Below are positions 20,492-28,922 of a stretch of 64,000 nt of DNA, in pieces. Location: positions 1,426,001 to 1,490,000 of the forward strand of contig NZ_QAOW01000001.1 of the NCBI RefSeq assembly GCF_003051005.1, written 5' to 3'. Numbering within the stretch: position 1 is the first letter of the stretch; every line of letters starts with the position of its first letter. Under the pieces are notes generated by a model. The model saw only the letters and a program-made list of their open reading frames with translations, searched no databases and was not told where the DNA came from. Both the position numbers and the translations under genes were made by a program. The stretch comes from Rhodococcus sp. OK519. Lineage in GTDB: Bacteria; Actinomycetota; Actinomycetes; Mycobacteriales; Mycobacteriaceae.

Positions 20492-21238
20492 ATGGATCGA
20501 GCGTCGTGCGAGTTCCGCTTCTACGGGGAGTTGAACGACTTCCTCGATTCCGCGTATCGCAAGCGAAGTTTCGTACACGCGTTCGACGGCTCACCGTCGG
20601 TGAAGGATCGGATCGAATCGTGCGGTGTGCCGCACACGGAGGTTGATCTGATCCTCGTCGATGGTGAACCGTCGACGTTCGACCGTCGTCTGCGGGGCGG
20701 CGAGCGGGTCGCGGTGTATCCCGCATTCCAGTCGATCGATCTGGGCGACATTCCGCCGCTGCGCCCACCCCTGCGCAACCCGAGGTTCGTGCTCGACGTG
20801 CATCTCGGGCGGCTCGCCCGCTATCTGCGGCTGCTCGGTTTCGACAGCGTGTACTCGGACGACCGGACCGACGACGAACTGCTCGCGATATCGGGCGCCG
20901 AGAACCGGGTTCTGCTCACACGTGACATCGGTCTGCTCGAGCGTGCGGCGCTCGTGCACGGCGGCTTCCTCCACGAGACGGACTCCCGACTGCAGCTTCG
21001 TGAGGTGTTGGACCGGTACGGGTTACAGGATCGGATCGCCCCGTTGACGCGGTGCGCCCGCTGCAACGGGCTGATCGGCCCGGCCACCCCGGCGCTCGCG
21101 CGCGGTCGTGTCCCCGCGGGCGTCCTGCGTGAGCAGCGGCGCTTCAGCCGGTGCCACGACTGCGGTCAGGTGTACTGGCTGGGCGGTCACCTCGCGCGGT
21201 TGCGGGCAAGGCTCGCGGAGGTGGGCGTGTGGTTCTGA
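20492..21238 (+). CDS. Mut7-C RNase domain protein with N-terminal ubiquitin-like domain
   Basis: The 248-residue protein has an N-terminal half (about 1-85) typical of the Mut7-C ubiquitin fold (LNDFLDS, VKDRIESCGVPHTEVDLI). Its C-terminal half (about 90-245) is a PIN-like Mut7-C RNase domain with FVLDVHLGRLARYLRLLGFD, an acidic DDRTDDELL segment and RDIGLL. A zinc ribbon formed by CARCN and CHDCG lies near the end. Such proteins are presumed ribonucleases of unknown target. It is on the same strand as the VOC gene, 39 bases downstream. Confidence 0.85.
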   Translation: MDRASCEFRFYGELNDFLDSAYRKRSFVHAFDGSPSVKDRIESCGVPHTEVDLILVDGEPSTFDRRLRGGERVAVYPAFQSIDLGDIPPLRPPLRNPRFVLDVHLGRLARYLRLLGFDSVYSDDRTDDELLAISGAENRVLLTRDIGLLERAALVHGGFLHETDSRLQLREVLDRYGLQDRIAPLTRCARCNGLIGPATPALARGRVPAGVLREQRRFSRCHDCGQVYWLGGHLARLRARLAEVGVWF

Positions 21239-21247
21239 CACCTGGCG

Positions 21248-22393
21248 TCACGGCGCGAACAGCCCCCTCACGAAGGCCGTCGCGTCCGGCAACGACGCCC
21301 GCATCGTCTCGAGATGCCCGGTGGGGTATGTGCGGAAGGTGACCGGTTGCCGCTGGACGGCCAGATCCGCCGCCAACTTCAGTGCCAGCGGGGCCGGCAC
21401 CATCTCGTCGGTCAGACCCTGGCCGAGGAACACCGGCCGGTCGTACCCGGAGGTGGGAACCTCGAGCATGTTCCGGACCGCGGCGAGGAGGGCAGGATCG
21501 TCGAGTGGACGGGAGACGAGGTCGCCGATCGAGACGCCCTCCAGTCTCGGGGCCATCGTCTCGTAGCACTCGGACTCGGCGGCGGCGAGGGCATCGCGCC
21601 CCGTCGCGGTGAGGAATCGGTCGACGTCCAGATCCGGGCGTGCCGCCCGCAGGCCCGCCAGGATGTACGTCACGAAGACCGTGCTGCCGGTGAGTGGAAG
21701 TTGGGGGAATCCCGGCCGCACGAGTGTCGTCAGATTCTCGAGGTTCGACGGCGCCCCGGTCGCGACCGCACCGCGGTAGTCGAGGTCCGGTGCGTAGCGC
21801 GTCGCCCGCGCCGCGGTGAACAGTGCCGCCTGGCCGCCCTGCGACTGTCCGAGAGCCACCCAGCGCGAGGACAGGGTGGGCTCGACGTCCCGTGCTGCCC
21901 GCACCATGTCGATCACGCTGTTCGCCTCGGTGGGTCCGTCCAGATAGGGGTGCAGGCCGGGGGTTCCCAGGCCGACGTAGTCGGTGGCGACGATCGCGTA
22001 TCCCTGCGACAGCCAGCGCGCCAGATACGGGGTGCCGACCGTCCCGGTCACGGTGGGCGAGCATCGATCGGCGATGCCCACCGTGCCGTGTGCCCACGAG
22101 ATCACCGGCCAACCGCCGTCCGGTGGCTGTCCCGGCGGGAGGAAGACGGCGCCGGTGCTCGGTGCCGGACGGCCCAGCGGTCCGGTGGTCCAGTAGGTGA
22201 GCTTGATTCCGGTGACCGCACCCGGAATCCATGACGACGCAGGCAACGGTTCCACCGACGTCACGGACCCCGGCGAGACAGTCGAGTTCGACGTCTGCAC
22301 GTGCAACGGGTGCGCGGCGGCGGCCGTCACCCCGATCGCCGTCGTGACGGTCGCGATCGCGAGTGCGGTTCGGCCTAGCAGTCTTCCGATCAT
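21248..22393 (-). CDS. Secreted lipase, LIP family (Rv1592c-like)
   Basis: The 381-residue protein begins with a signal peptide (MIGRLLGRTALAIATVTTAIG, then an alanine-rich region). An alpha/beta-hydrolase core follows: HGTVG probably marks the oxyanion-hole region, GQSQGG contains the nucleophilic serine, DEMVP carries a likely catalytic aspartate and GHLETM the likely histidine. This is the layout of secretory lipases that release fatty acids from extracellular lipids. The ATG at 22393 is preceded on its strand by GGGGTGA at six bases, which decides the start over longer upstream reading. A lipase of this family also sits next to bioB in M. tuberculosis, as I recall, so its place is part of the conserved neighbourhood. 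Confidence 0.85.
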   Translation of the reverse strand: MIGRLLGRTALAIATVTTAIGVTAAAAHPLHVQTSNSTVSPGSVTSVEPLPASSWIPGAVTGIKLTYWTTGPLGRPAPSTGAVFLPPGQPPDGGWPVISWAHGTVGIADRCSPTVTGTVGTPYLARWLSQGYAIVATDYVGLGTPGLHPYLDGPTEANSVIDMVRAARDVEPTLSSRWVALGQSQGGQAALFTAARATRYAPDLDYRGAVATGAPSNLENLTTLVRPGFPQLPLTGSTVFVTYILAGLRAARPDLDVDRFLTATGRDALAAAESECYETMAPRLEGVSIGDLVSRPLDDPALLAAVRNMLEVPTSGYDRPVFLGQGLTDEMVPAPLALKLAADLAVQRQPVTFRTYPTGHLETMRASLPDATAFVRGLFAP

Positions 22394-22526
22394 CGCGTCA
22401 CCCCGCAGATGTCGTGAGCGTGCGCTGCATCTCCCATTCTGCTGGCCGGGACGTGATCTCCGCACAGGATTCGGCGGCGCTAGCATCGAAAGTGCTGGAC
22501 GCGGCTTCGTACTGGGGGTGTCGTTT

Positions 22527-22862
22527 ATGGGACCGGGTGAATATCCGGGGGAGTTTGCCGGTGAGATGGCGACGCCACCGACGTGGCTCGCGGTGCTCGC
22601 GGTCCTTCCCGTCGTTGCGATGATGCTGGCACTCGCGTGGTTCGGGTGGCAGGAGTGGTCTGCGCGTAGCCGCACCCGCACCTCACCGGTACACGCCGCG
22701 GCGTGGGCGATGGATCACGACGAACTTGCCCGCGCCATCCACGCGCTCACCGACCGTGAACGCGAACTGCTCGGGGCGGGCGACGTCGACGCTGCCCGCG
22801 CGGTCGCCGTCGACCGGGACATCTGCGTCGCGGTAGCCGAACGGCGCCAGGACGTTTCCTGA
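22527..22862 (+). CDS. Small single-pass membrane protein of unknown function
   Basis: The 111-residue protein has one strong transmembrane segment (about residues 20-40, WLAVLAVLPVVAMMLALAW) and a hydrophilic, acidic C-terminal part with HDELARAIHALTDRERELL, which looks helical. The ATG at 22527 follows GGGGGTG by about seven bases. It is divergent from the lipase and 30 bases upstream of the next gene. I do not recognise the family. Confidence 0.65.
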   Translation: MGPGEYPGEFAGEMATPPTWLAVLAVLPVVAMMLALAWFGWQEWSARSRTRTSPVHAAAWAMDHDELARAIHALTDRERELLGAGDVDAARAVAVDRDICVAVAERRQDVS

Positions 22863-22892
22863 CCCAGGTGTCGGGTAGGTAGCGTCTCGCAG

Positions 22893-23621
22893 ATGGGGAG
22901 CGAAACGGGATCGAGCTGGTGGGTGGCCTGGAACGGCGACGTTCGTCGGTTCCTCGAAACCGGCAGGGGCGGTAAGGCCTCGGTGCTCTCGCGCGAGGTC
23001 TGCGAACTGCTCGACGACGTCGACGCGGCATTCGCGGTCGCCGGAGCACACACTCCGCAGTGGCCCGACCCCCAGCAGGACGGCCCCGCCCCGGGAGAGG
23101 ACGCTTACGAGCGGGTCACCGACCCGGACAAGTTCCTGATCGTGGTGGCCAGGGCGCGAGCATGGGCGGAGGTTCTCCTCGGTCGGGGTTGGGCGCGAGA
23201 GGCGCCGTCCGTGGAGTGGGCGCTTCGTCCGTTCGAATCGGGCGGTGCCGACACTGTCCTCGCGCCCGTCGCCGACGGTGCGGTTCCGCTGGTGTTGACG
23301 ACACATACGCCGGTGGACAGCAACCACATCTACACCGTCACGGTTGCGGCGGGGGACCCCGCGGTGAGGTTGGCGGAAGTTCCCGATTGCGGATGCGACG
23401 GATGCGATCGCGGGTCCGCCGAGCTGCTCAGGGATATGGACCAGTGGGTGTTGTCAATCGTCGGCGGTTCCCTCGAAGTCGACCTGACGCTCAAAGGTTG
23501 TTCCGTTCGAACATCTTTCGGCGGAGAGGGTGGGACCGTGCAGCACGTCGTCCAACCCGCCGCGCTCACGGCAGCGTCGTGGTCCGCCGACTGGACGCCC
23601 CGGTTCGTGCCTGAGTATTGA
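22893..23621 (+). CDS. Conserved hypothetical protein, possibly DUF6226
   Basis: The 242-residue soluble protein has no signal peptide or membrane segment. It contains a cysteine-rich motif CGCDGCD near residue 170 that could bind a metal, and a helical region at about 80-110. The overall pattern resembles an actinobacterial family that I believe is called DUF6226, but this is recalled and not checked. It starts with ATG 30 bases after the small membrane protein and may be co-transcribed with it. It ends tail to tail with the TetR gene. Confidence 0.6.
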   Translation: MGSETGSSWWVAWNGDVRRFLETGRGGKASVLSREVCELLDDVDAAFAVAGAHTPQWPDPQQDGPAPGEDAYERVTDPDKFLIVVARARAWAEVLLGRGWAREAPSVEWALRPFESGGADTVLAPVADGAVPLVLTTHTPVDSNHIYTVTVAAGDPAVRLAEVPDCGCDGCDRGSAELLRDMDQWVLSIVGGSLEVDLTLKGCSVRTSFGGEGGTVQHVVQPAALTAASWSADWTPRFVPEY

Positions 23622-23710
23622 CGAGCGAAAATCCGCACCTGACGGAACAGTTGGAATAGCCGAACTCGGCTGCACTCGTACGGCTGTAAAGATGCCTGGA
23701 GGCGGTGGGC

Positions 23711-24343
23711 CTACGAGGGTTTGTCGGCGGGTCGGCCCAGGCGGGCCCGCACCCCGTCGATGAACAGCGCCAGTCCGAAATCGAATCGAACGGACGGATC
23801 GCCGTCGAGCAGTTCGTCGTCGGAGCCGACGTCGGCGGCGGTCGCGGTGTCGGGCGAGGCGGGCGTGCGAGTGAGGGCGCCCATCGCCTCCATCTGTGCC
23901 CGCGACTGCTCGTCGACGGTGTGGCCGAGCACGAAGTAGAGCAGCGTGTAGGCCGCGAGTTCCGCGTAGGGAAGGGGGAGTCCGGCCCGGACGCCGGCGC
24001 CCACGAAGCTTTCGCGGGCCAGGTTCGATGTCATGCGGGACGCGTAGGTTGCGGCGACCAGTTCGGCGCCGTCGCGGTGCGCGAGCAGTGCCCCGCGCAG
24101 GCGGTGTGCCAGTTCGGCGATGCCGTCGTCCCAGCGCTCGGATGAGACGGGGGCGTCGACGCCCTCGAGGATCCGGTCGGCCATTGCGCCCAGGAGGGTC
24201 TGCTTGTTGGGGAAGTGCCAGTAGAGGGCGCCGGGCTGCACGCCGAGCGAGGTCGCCAGGCGCCGCATCGTCAGATCGGCCAGGCCGTACTCGTCGAGGA
24301 TCGCCATCGCCCCGTCGAGGACGTCGCCGCGTCGTAGCTGCAC
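23711..24343 (-). CDS. bioQ: TetR-family repressor, probable biotin regulator BioQ
   Basis: The 210-residue protein has an N-terminal helix-turn-helix (LTMRRLATSLGVQPGALYWHF, residues about 24-44) and a TetR-type C-terminal domain with HTVDEQ. The start is the GTG at 24343 behind GGAGGAG. It is divergent from bioB, and the shared promoter contains two copies of a TGAAC-N3-GTTCA-like palindrome, close to the BioQ box described in Corynebacterium and Mycobacterium (TGAAC-N3-GTTAC, recalled). BioQ represses biotin synthesis genes. The family call is firm; the BioQ name rests on the neighbour and the operator. Confidence 0.8.
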   Translation of the reverse strand: MQLRRGDVLDGAMAILDEYGLADLTMRRLATSLGVQPGALYWHFPNKQTLLGAMADRILEGVDAPVSSERWDDGIAELAHRLRGALLAHRDGAELVAATYASRMTSNLARESFVGAGVRAGLPLPYAELAAYTLLYFVLGHTVDEQSRAQMEAMGALTRTPASPDTATAADVGSDDELLDGDPSVRFDFGLALFIDGVRARLGRPADKPS

Positions 24344-24391
24344 TGACCTGCTCCTCCGGTTCGGCCCCCGGGTCCGGGGTGGCCTGTTCCT

Positions 24392-24420
24392 TTGACACTA
24401 ATCGACCGCGGCTCTAACGT
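24392..24420 (+). promoter_or_regulatory. Predicted sigma-70-type promoter of bioB
   Basis: TTGACA at 24392-24397 is a perfect -35 box, followed after exactly 17 bases by TAACGT at 24415-24420 as a -10 box. Transcription would start near 24427, inside the first palindrome, leaving a leader of about 95 bases before the bioB start codon. Confidence 0.7.
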
Positions 24421-24448
24421 GAACGCCGTTCAACTTGTACGGTGTTCA
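24420..24448. promoter_or_regulatory. Tandem BioQ-like operators in the bioQ-bioB promoter
   Basis: TGAACGCCGTTCA at 24420-24432 is a perfect inverted repeat (5-3-5). TGTACGGTGTTCA at 24436-24448 has the same spacing with one mismatch and extends to CTTG/CAAG on its flanks. Centres are 16 bp apart. The first overlaps the -10 box and start site of the bioB promoter, a position suited to repression. Confidence 0.75.
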
Positions 24449-24522
24449 AGTCCGGCACCGATCTAGCTGCTGTAGTCGTCAGGTCCCGGGTGTCGGGACT
24501 GTCCGCACCCGAGGAGTTTGCA

Positions 24523-25542
24523 GTGACCAGCGCCCCCGACGTTCTCGACCTCGACATTCTTGCCACCGCCCGCGAGCAGGTACTCGACCGCGGAGAAGCC
24601 CTGAACCAGGAGCAGGTGCTCGAGGTGCTGCGCCTCGGCGACGACCGACTCGAGGAGTTGCTCGCCCTCGCGCACGACGTGCGGATGAAGTGGTGCGGCC
24701 CCGAGGTCGAGGTCGAGGGGATCATCAGCCTCAAGACCGGCGGCTGCCCCGAGGACTGCCACTTCTGTTCGCAGTCGGGGCTGTTCCAGTCGCCCGTGCG
24801 TGCCGCGTGGCTCGATATCCCGAGCCTGGTCGAGGCCGCGAAGCAGACCGCGAAGTCCGGTGCCACCGAGTTCTGCATCGTCGCCGCCGTCCGTGGCCCC
24901 GACGAGAAGCTGCTCGCGCAGGTCGCCGCCGGTATCGAGGCCATCCGCAACGAGGTCGACATCCAGATCGCGTGCTCGCTCGGCATGCTCACGCAGGAGC
25001 AGGTCGACCAGTTGGCGGCCATGGGCGTGCACCGCTACAACCACAATCTCGAGACCGCCGAGTCGTACTTCCCCAACGTCGTCACCACCCACACGTGGGA
25101 CGAGCGGTGGGAGACTCTCCGCATGGTCCGAGAGGCCGGCATGGAAGTGTGCTGCGGCGGCATCCTCGGTATGGGTGAGAGCGTCGAGCAGCGCGCCGAG
25201 TTCGCGGCCAACCTCGCCGCCCTCGAACCGGACGAGGTGCCGCTCAACTTCTTCAACCCGCGCCCGGGCACGCCGTTCGGTGATCTGGATGTGCTGCCCG
25301 CGAGCGAGGCCCTCAAGTCGGTGGCGGCGTTCCGTCTCGCGCTGCCGCGCACGATCCTGCGTTTCGCCGGCGGCCGTGAGATCACCCTCGGCGACCTCGG
25401 CGCCAAGCAGGGCATGCTCGGCGGCATCAACGCGGTCATCGTCGGCAACTACCTGACCACCCTGGGTCGGCCCGCCGAGAGCGACCTGGATCTGCTGGTG
25501 GACCTCGAGATGCCGATCAAGGCGCTCAATGCGACGCTCTGA
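24523..25542 (+). CDS. bioB: Biotin synthase
   Basis: The 339-residue radical SAM enzyme inserts sulfur into dethiobiotin, the last step of biotin synthesis. The CxxxCxxC motif for the catalytic 4Fe-4S cluster is CPEDCHFC near residue 75, and the further cysteines and arginine expected for the auxiliary 2Fe-2S cluster can be placed at [15 protein letters not shown] and CCGG. The segment [13 protein letters not shown] is characteristic. The GTG at 24523 follows GAGGAG by six bases; an ATG much further upstream lies at the operator and is unlikely. It is followed with overlap by the BsaP gene and is probably controlled by the BioQ-like repressor. Confidence 0.96.
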   Translation: MTSAPDVLDLDILATAREQVLDRGEALNQEQVLEVLRLGDDRLEELLALAHDVRMKWCGPEVEVEGIISLKTGGCPEDCHFCSQSGLFQSPVRAAWLDIPSLVEAAKQTAKSGATEFCIVAAVRGPDEKLLAQVAAGIEAIRNEVDIQIACSLGMLTQEQVDQLAAMGVHRYNHNLETAESYFPNVVTTHTWDERWETLRMVREAGMEVCCGGILGMGESVEQRAEFAANLAALEPDEVPLNFFNPRPGTPFGDLDVLPASEALKSVAAFRLALPRTILRFAGGREITLGDLGAKQGMLGGINAVIVGNYLTTLGRPAESDLDLLVDLEMPIKALNATL

Positions 25543-25789
25543 CTCTGCGGGTGGCCCGGCTCGCACCGTGACCGCTGCGGAGAGCGAGCGTTACGACCCG
25601 TTCACCGGGCAGCGGATCGTCTCCGGAGTAAACGCCGCGACGTCCGTGTCGGCGCAGTTGGGTCTCGAGCCTCCGCGGTTCTGCGAACAGTGCGGGCGCC
25701 GGATGATCGTCCAGGTCAGTCCCGACGGCTGGTGGGCGAAGTGTTCCCGGCACGGTGTCCTCGACTCGACTCTGGTCGGCCGCAGGTAA
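25529..25789 (+). CDS. bsaP: Biotin synthase auxiliary protein (BsaP, Rv1590 family)
   Basis: This 86-residue soluble protein follows bioB with a 14-base overlap, as Rv1590 follows bioB in M. tuberculosis. The conserved core is [16 protein letters not shown] followed by WWAKCSRHG, giving a CxxC plus a third cysteine and a histidine. As I recall recent work, mycobacterial biotin synthases need this protein, probably to repair or supply iron-sulfur centres. A GTG at 25568 would give a 73-residue form lacking the overlap; neither start has a strong ribosome-binding site, and translational coupling favours the ATG. Confidence 0.75.
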   Translation: MRRSDSAGGPARTVTAAESERYDPFTGQRIVSGVNAATSVSAQLGLEPPRFCEQCGRRMIVQVSPDGWWAKCSRHGVLDSTLVGRR

Positions 25790-25800
25790 CGTCGCCTGGT

Positions 25801-26358
25801 GTGACGCCACCCCGACACCTCTCGCTGCGAGCCGCAGCGAGGATCGTTGCAGTACTGACGATCCTCGGTGTCCCCGCCGGGGCCGTCTGGGCTCTGCTGG
25901 CGCCGGCGGTGCACGTGCTCGTGGTCGCCGAGAGCCGGGGTGTCGTGCTCACGACCGAGAGCCTGCACCGCTTCGACGCGGTCGCGATCTTCTCGGGGAT
26001 CGCGATCGTGCTCGGTGTGCTGTCGGCGGTCGTCGTGTGGGGGATGCGCAAGTCCCGCGGCCCCGGTGCGGTTGCGGCCCTGATCGTCGGGTCGGCCGCG
26101 GGCGCGGGTGTGGCTGCCCTCGTCGGCATGGGGCTCGCGGGGCTGCGCTATCCGAAACCTGAGGGTTCGGCGGTCGACACCGTTGTCGCGGTGGCTCCGG
26201 GTCTGTCGACACCACTCGTTCTGGTCGCCCAGCCACTCGCGGCCGCCCTGATCTATCTGCTGCTCGTGTCACTCAGTCCTGACGACGACCTCGGCGTCGG
26301 CGACGGGGAGCGCTCCGTCGTTGCCGAAGAACCGGCCACCGTCGACGAGGGCCCGTAG
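25801..26358 (+). CDS. DUF2567 membrane protein (Rv1591-like)
   Basis: The 185-residue protein has four predicted membrane segments (about residues 13-42, 60-80, 88-110 and 130-155) and an acidic C-terminal tail. It follows bsaP by 11 bases on the same strand, and the same neighbour (Rv1591) lies there in M. tuberculosis. The GTG at 25801 is taken as the start; its ribosome-binding site is weak. The function is unknown, but conserved linkage to bioB and bsaP suggests co-expression. Confidence 0.75.
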   Translation: MTPPRHLSLRAAARIVAVLTILGVPAGAVWALLAPAVHVLVVAESRGVVLTTESLHRFDAVAIFSGIAIVLGVLSAVVVWGMRKSRGPGAVAALIVGSAAGAGVAALVGMGLAGLRYPKPEGSAVDTVVAVAPGLSTPLVLVAQPLAAALIYLLLVSLSPDDDLGVGDGERSVVAEEPATVDEGP

Positions 26359-26372
26359 CCGGTCGGTGGATT

Positions 26373-27431
26373 TCAGGCCAGCATCGAGTACGCCTTGGGG
26401 ATCGCCCTTTCGGTGCGTGTGCTGAACCTGGTGAACGGGGTCGCGTCGACATCAGCGGTGGTGCCCCGGCGGGGCCGCTTCCACGTGCCGACCACCCGCC
26501 CGTTGTCGACGACGGTGGGGCTGAACATGCCGTTGTTGCCGGGCTGCAGGCGCGGCTGAAACGCCCGATCCACGGCCGCGCTGCGGTCCCGGTATCCGAG
26601 GATGAACTCGTCGAATCCGGGAAGTAGGAAGATCCCGCGGGCTTCCCGTCGATGAGTCGCCAGTAGGCCGGGGGTAGCCGGATCGAGAAAGTAGTCGGTG
26701 CCGTCGACCTGGATCCGCTCGAGGTGCTCGGACGCCATCGCCAACCCGGCCCGCGCCTGCCGGACCGGGAGTTTCGTCCACCACACGAAGTCGTCGAGCG
26801 TCGCCGGGCCGTGGCTGCGGAAGTAGCGCGTCGCCCACTCGGCGAGCGCCTCGTCGCCGTGGAGTTCCCGCGCGTCCCGGATCCACTCGGCCGACAACAC
26901 CACTCGTTGCTGTCCGTCGTCGACGGGACCGAGGCACACGACCCCGGTCAGCGCGAGCGTCCACATCAGGTGCTGCCCGCGCTGATTCGCTGTCGCGATT
27001 CCGGCCTGCCCCCATTCGTGCAACAGATGGCCACGGTCGAGGCCGTTGCCGGCGAGGACGTTCCGGGCCACGGCACCCGCCTGCTCCACCGCCGCGTCGT
27101 CGATGTCGAGTGCCCGGTGGCGGGCCCGCGCACTCGACAGCGTCCGAGCGCCGGTGAGGGCCAGCATCCACGGCAGGTCCTGCGCCGCGACGAAGTGCAG
27201 CGTTCCGCGCATAGGCCACGAGCGCACGACTGCGCCGGCGTTGAGCGCGTCGAGGATCGACGTACGGCCCTCGGGACCCGATCGCAGTGCGATCGACGTG
27301 AGCGCACCCGGAAAGTCCTGCGCCTGCGCAGCGGTCAATCGACGCACAGCCTCCGCCGCCGACCCGAATCCGGGGCCCGCGATCCCCTGGGCGACCAGGC
27401 GCATCAGGGCGAGTTCACGCAGCGTCGTCAT
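26373..27431 (-). CDS. AlkZ-like winged-helix protein (HTH_42 family), possible DNA glycosylase
   Basis: The 352-residue protein belongs to the HTH_42 superfamily, built of tandem winged helices. The motif LTAAQAQDFPGAL contains the QxQ pair (Gln36, Gln38) at the position that serves as catalytic QxQ in the interstrand-crosslink glycosylase AlkZ, as I recall. Other family features are RGTLHFV, GTWKR and the middle LLPGFDEFILGYRDR. It may excise alkylated bases, or it may be one of the many untested family members. It ends tail to tail with the DUF2567 gene. Confidence 0.75.
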   Translation of the reverse strand: MTTLRELALMRLVAQGIAGPGFGSAAEAVRRLTAAQAQDFPGALTSIALRSGPEGRTSILDALNAGAVVRSWPMRGTLHFVAAQDLPWMLALTGARTLSSARARHRALDIDDAAVEQAGAVARNVLAGNGLDRGHLLHEWGQAGIATANQRGQHLMWTLALTGVVCLGPVDDGQQRVVLSAEWIRDARELHGDEALAEWATRYFRSHGPATLDDFVWWTKLPVRQARAGLAMASEHLERIQVDGTDYFLDPATPGLLATHRREARGIFLLPGFDEFILGYRDRSAAVDRAFQPRLQPGNNGMFSPTVVDNGRVVGTWKRPRRGTTADVDATPFTRFSTRTERAIPKAYSMLA

Positions 27432-27588
27432 GCGACGAATCTAGTGCCGCGTGGCTAAAGGAACGAGGAACCGCTCCGGATGCCTGTCGCCGCCGGAGCG
27501 CAGCGATCCAATGCCGCACCTGCGCAGCCGGATCCGCGAAGCGCGCGTCCGGCATGCTGAACGCGGCGCACCGTGCGATGCTGCGACG

Positions 27589-28122
27589 ATGAGAACTTCA
27601 CATCGAATTGTTTCCACCGCGGCCGCCGGGCTTATGGGTGCCGCCATGTTCGTTGCGGCGCCGGGCGTGGCCAGCGCCGCCGATCCGTGCCAGCTCGGGT
27701 GGTCGAACGTAGGGCCCCGGACGTGCGCTATGACCGATGTCGGAATGGCACCGGTGTGGACACTTGGAAACGGCATCTGCGCCGGAATGCTCGTCGCCTC
27801 GGGGAATGCGTTCGACGGGCCCCTCGCTGAGTACTCATCCGCTCCCGGCGCTGTTCACTCCATCGAATTGCGTATCTCGCAGGGCTTCTCCCCGCTGGGT
27901 GAGTGGGCGTCGACCGTTCTGGCCTGCGACGCAACGGCGATCATCGACTGGCAGAATCTCGACACCGGCCAATCCGGCACGGTGAGTCAGCACATTCCGG
28001 CGACCAACACGAGTACCTTCCCGGCGTACATGCATGTGGCCACCGGCCCGGGGCACGTTCGGCTCACCATGCGGACCGACCGTCCGAGCATTCCGGCCAC
28101 GACCGACGTGGTCGTACCCTGA
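27589..28122 (+). CDS. Secreted protein of unknown function
   Basis: The 177-residue protein has a clear signal peptide (residues 1-30, MRTSHRIVSTAAAGLMGAAM, cleavage expected after VASA). Mature cysteines at CQLGW, RTCAM, NGICAG and VLACDA could form two disulfides. The C-terminal half looks beta-rich. I chose the ATG at 27589 because it opens the signal peptide; the reading frame is open further upstream but that part looks non-coding. No family was recognised. It lies alone, convergent with the acyltransferase gene. Confidence 0.7.
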   Translation: MRTSHRIVSTAAAGLMGAAMFVAAPGVASAADPCQLGWSNVGPRTCAMTDVGMAPVWTLGNGICAGMLVASGNAFDGPLAEYSSAPGAVHSIELRISQGFSPLGEWASTVLACDATAIIDWQNLDTGQSGTVSQHIPATNTSTFPAYMHVATGPGHVRLTMRTDRPSIPATTDVVVP

Positions 28123-28190
28123 CGCCGAGAACACGATCGAGCACGTGACACTCGAGTTTCGGCTCCGCGAGGTGTGAGCGACAACGGGTC

Positions 28191-28892
28191 TCACGCGGCG
28201 TCGGCTTTCGCGTCCGTCGCCTGCCACGACTTTGCGTAGGAGTCGATGTAGGCCTGGCCCGTCTGGTGGCCGATCGTGTGCATGAGCGAGTCGGTCGCGG
28301 CCCGCACTCCCGGCGGCCCCATGCGGCGGTAGGGCGTCAGGTCCATGGGCGGGAGAATCTGGACGACGACCCGACGCCGCCACCGGGGGCTCGAGATGCT
28401 GCGCGCCGTCCCGGTGATCGCAACGGGGACCAGGGGTGCTCCCGTCTCCATCGCGACACGGATCGCACCTGTCCGGCCCCGATGGAGACGCCCGTCGGGT
28501 GACCGCGTCCCCTCGGGATGAATGCCCCAAGCGCCTCCGCGACGGACTATGCCGACAGCGGCTTCGAGTGCCGGTGACGCCGCGGAACCGCCGCGGCGAT
28601 CGACCGGAATCTGGCCGAGTGCGGAGAAGAACCGTCGCTTCGCGGCCCCGACGATGCCGCGCCCTTCGAAGTACTCGGCCTTCGCCAAGAACGTCGTCGG
28701 TCGCCGTGCCGCCAGGGTGAGATAGAAGGAGTCGGCGACCGCCAGGTGATTGGCGGCGAGGATCACGGGACCGCGGCGCGGAATGTGTTCGCGACCGATG
28801 ATGCGCGGCCGGCCCATCAGGCGTAGTGCCGGTCCGATCAACACGAATCGGCACAGTGTGTAGGCGTAGCGGTTCCGTCCAGACATAGACAC
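28191..28892 (-). CDS. PlsC-type lysophospholipid acyltransferase
   Basis: The 233-residue protein has the acyltransferase motifs in order: NHLAVAD (NHx4D, about residue 48), a glycine/arginine region around GQIPVDRRG, and HPEGTRS (about residue 125). Members acylate lysophosphatidate or related acceptors at the membrane. The start is the GTG at 28892, placed six bases after GGAG; an ATG two codons later would be too far from it. The promoter is shared with a divergent TetR gene, and a perfect palindrome overlaps this start codon, so repression by that TetR is likely. Confidence 0.85.
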   Translation of the reverse strand: MSMSGRNRYAYTLCRFVLIGPALRLMGRPRIIGREHIPRRGPVILAANHLAVADSFYLTLAARRPTTFLAKAEYFEGRGIVGAAKRRFFSALGQIPVDRRGGSAASPALEAAVGIVRRGGAWGIHPEGTRSPDGRLHRGRTGAIRVAMETGAPLVPVAITGTARSISSPRWRRRVVVQILPPMDLTPYRRMGPPGVRAATDSLMHTIGHQTGQAYIDSYAKSWQATDAKADAA

Positions 28893-28920
28893 TGTCTACT
28901 CCGTATAGGAGACACTGTCT
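28886..28920. promoter_or_regulatory. Two palindromic TetR operators between plsC-like gene and TetR gene
   Basis: TAGACACTGTCTA at 28886-28898 is a perfect palindrome, and its core AGACACTGTCT recurs at 28910-28920. Centres are 23 bp apart, about two helical turns. The first covers the start of the acyltransferase gene and the second lies just before the TetR start, so binding would block both genes. Confidence 0.75.
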
Positions 28921-28922
28921 AC

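Noticed and set aside
23658-23671. Inverted repeat AGCCGA-AC-TCGGCT between convergent genes as a terminator
   Set aside because: The loop would have only two bases, so at best a 5-bp stem forms; too weak to list.
24427-24522. Possible riboswitch in the bioB leader
   Set aside because: The leader is explained by repressor boxes; no biotin riboswitch class is known to me and no extended structure is visible.
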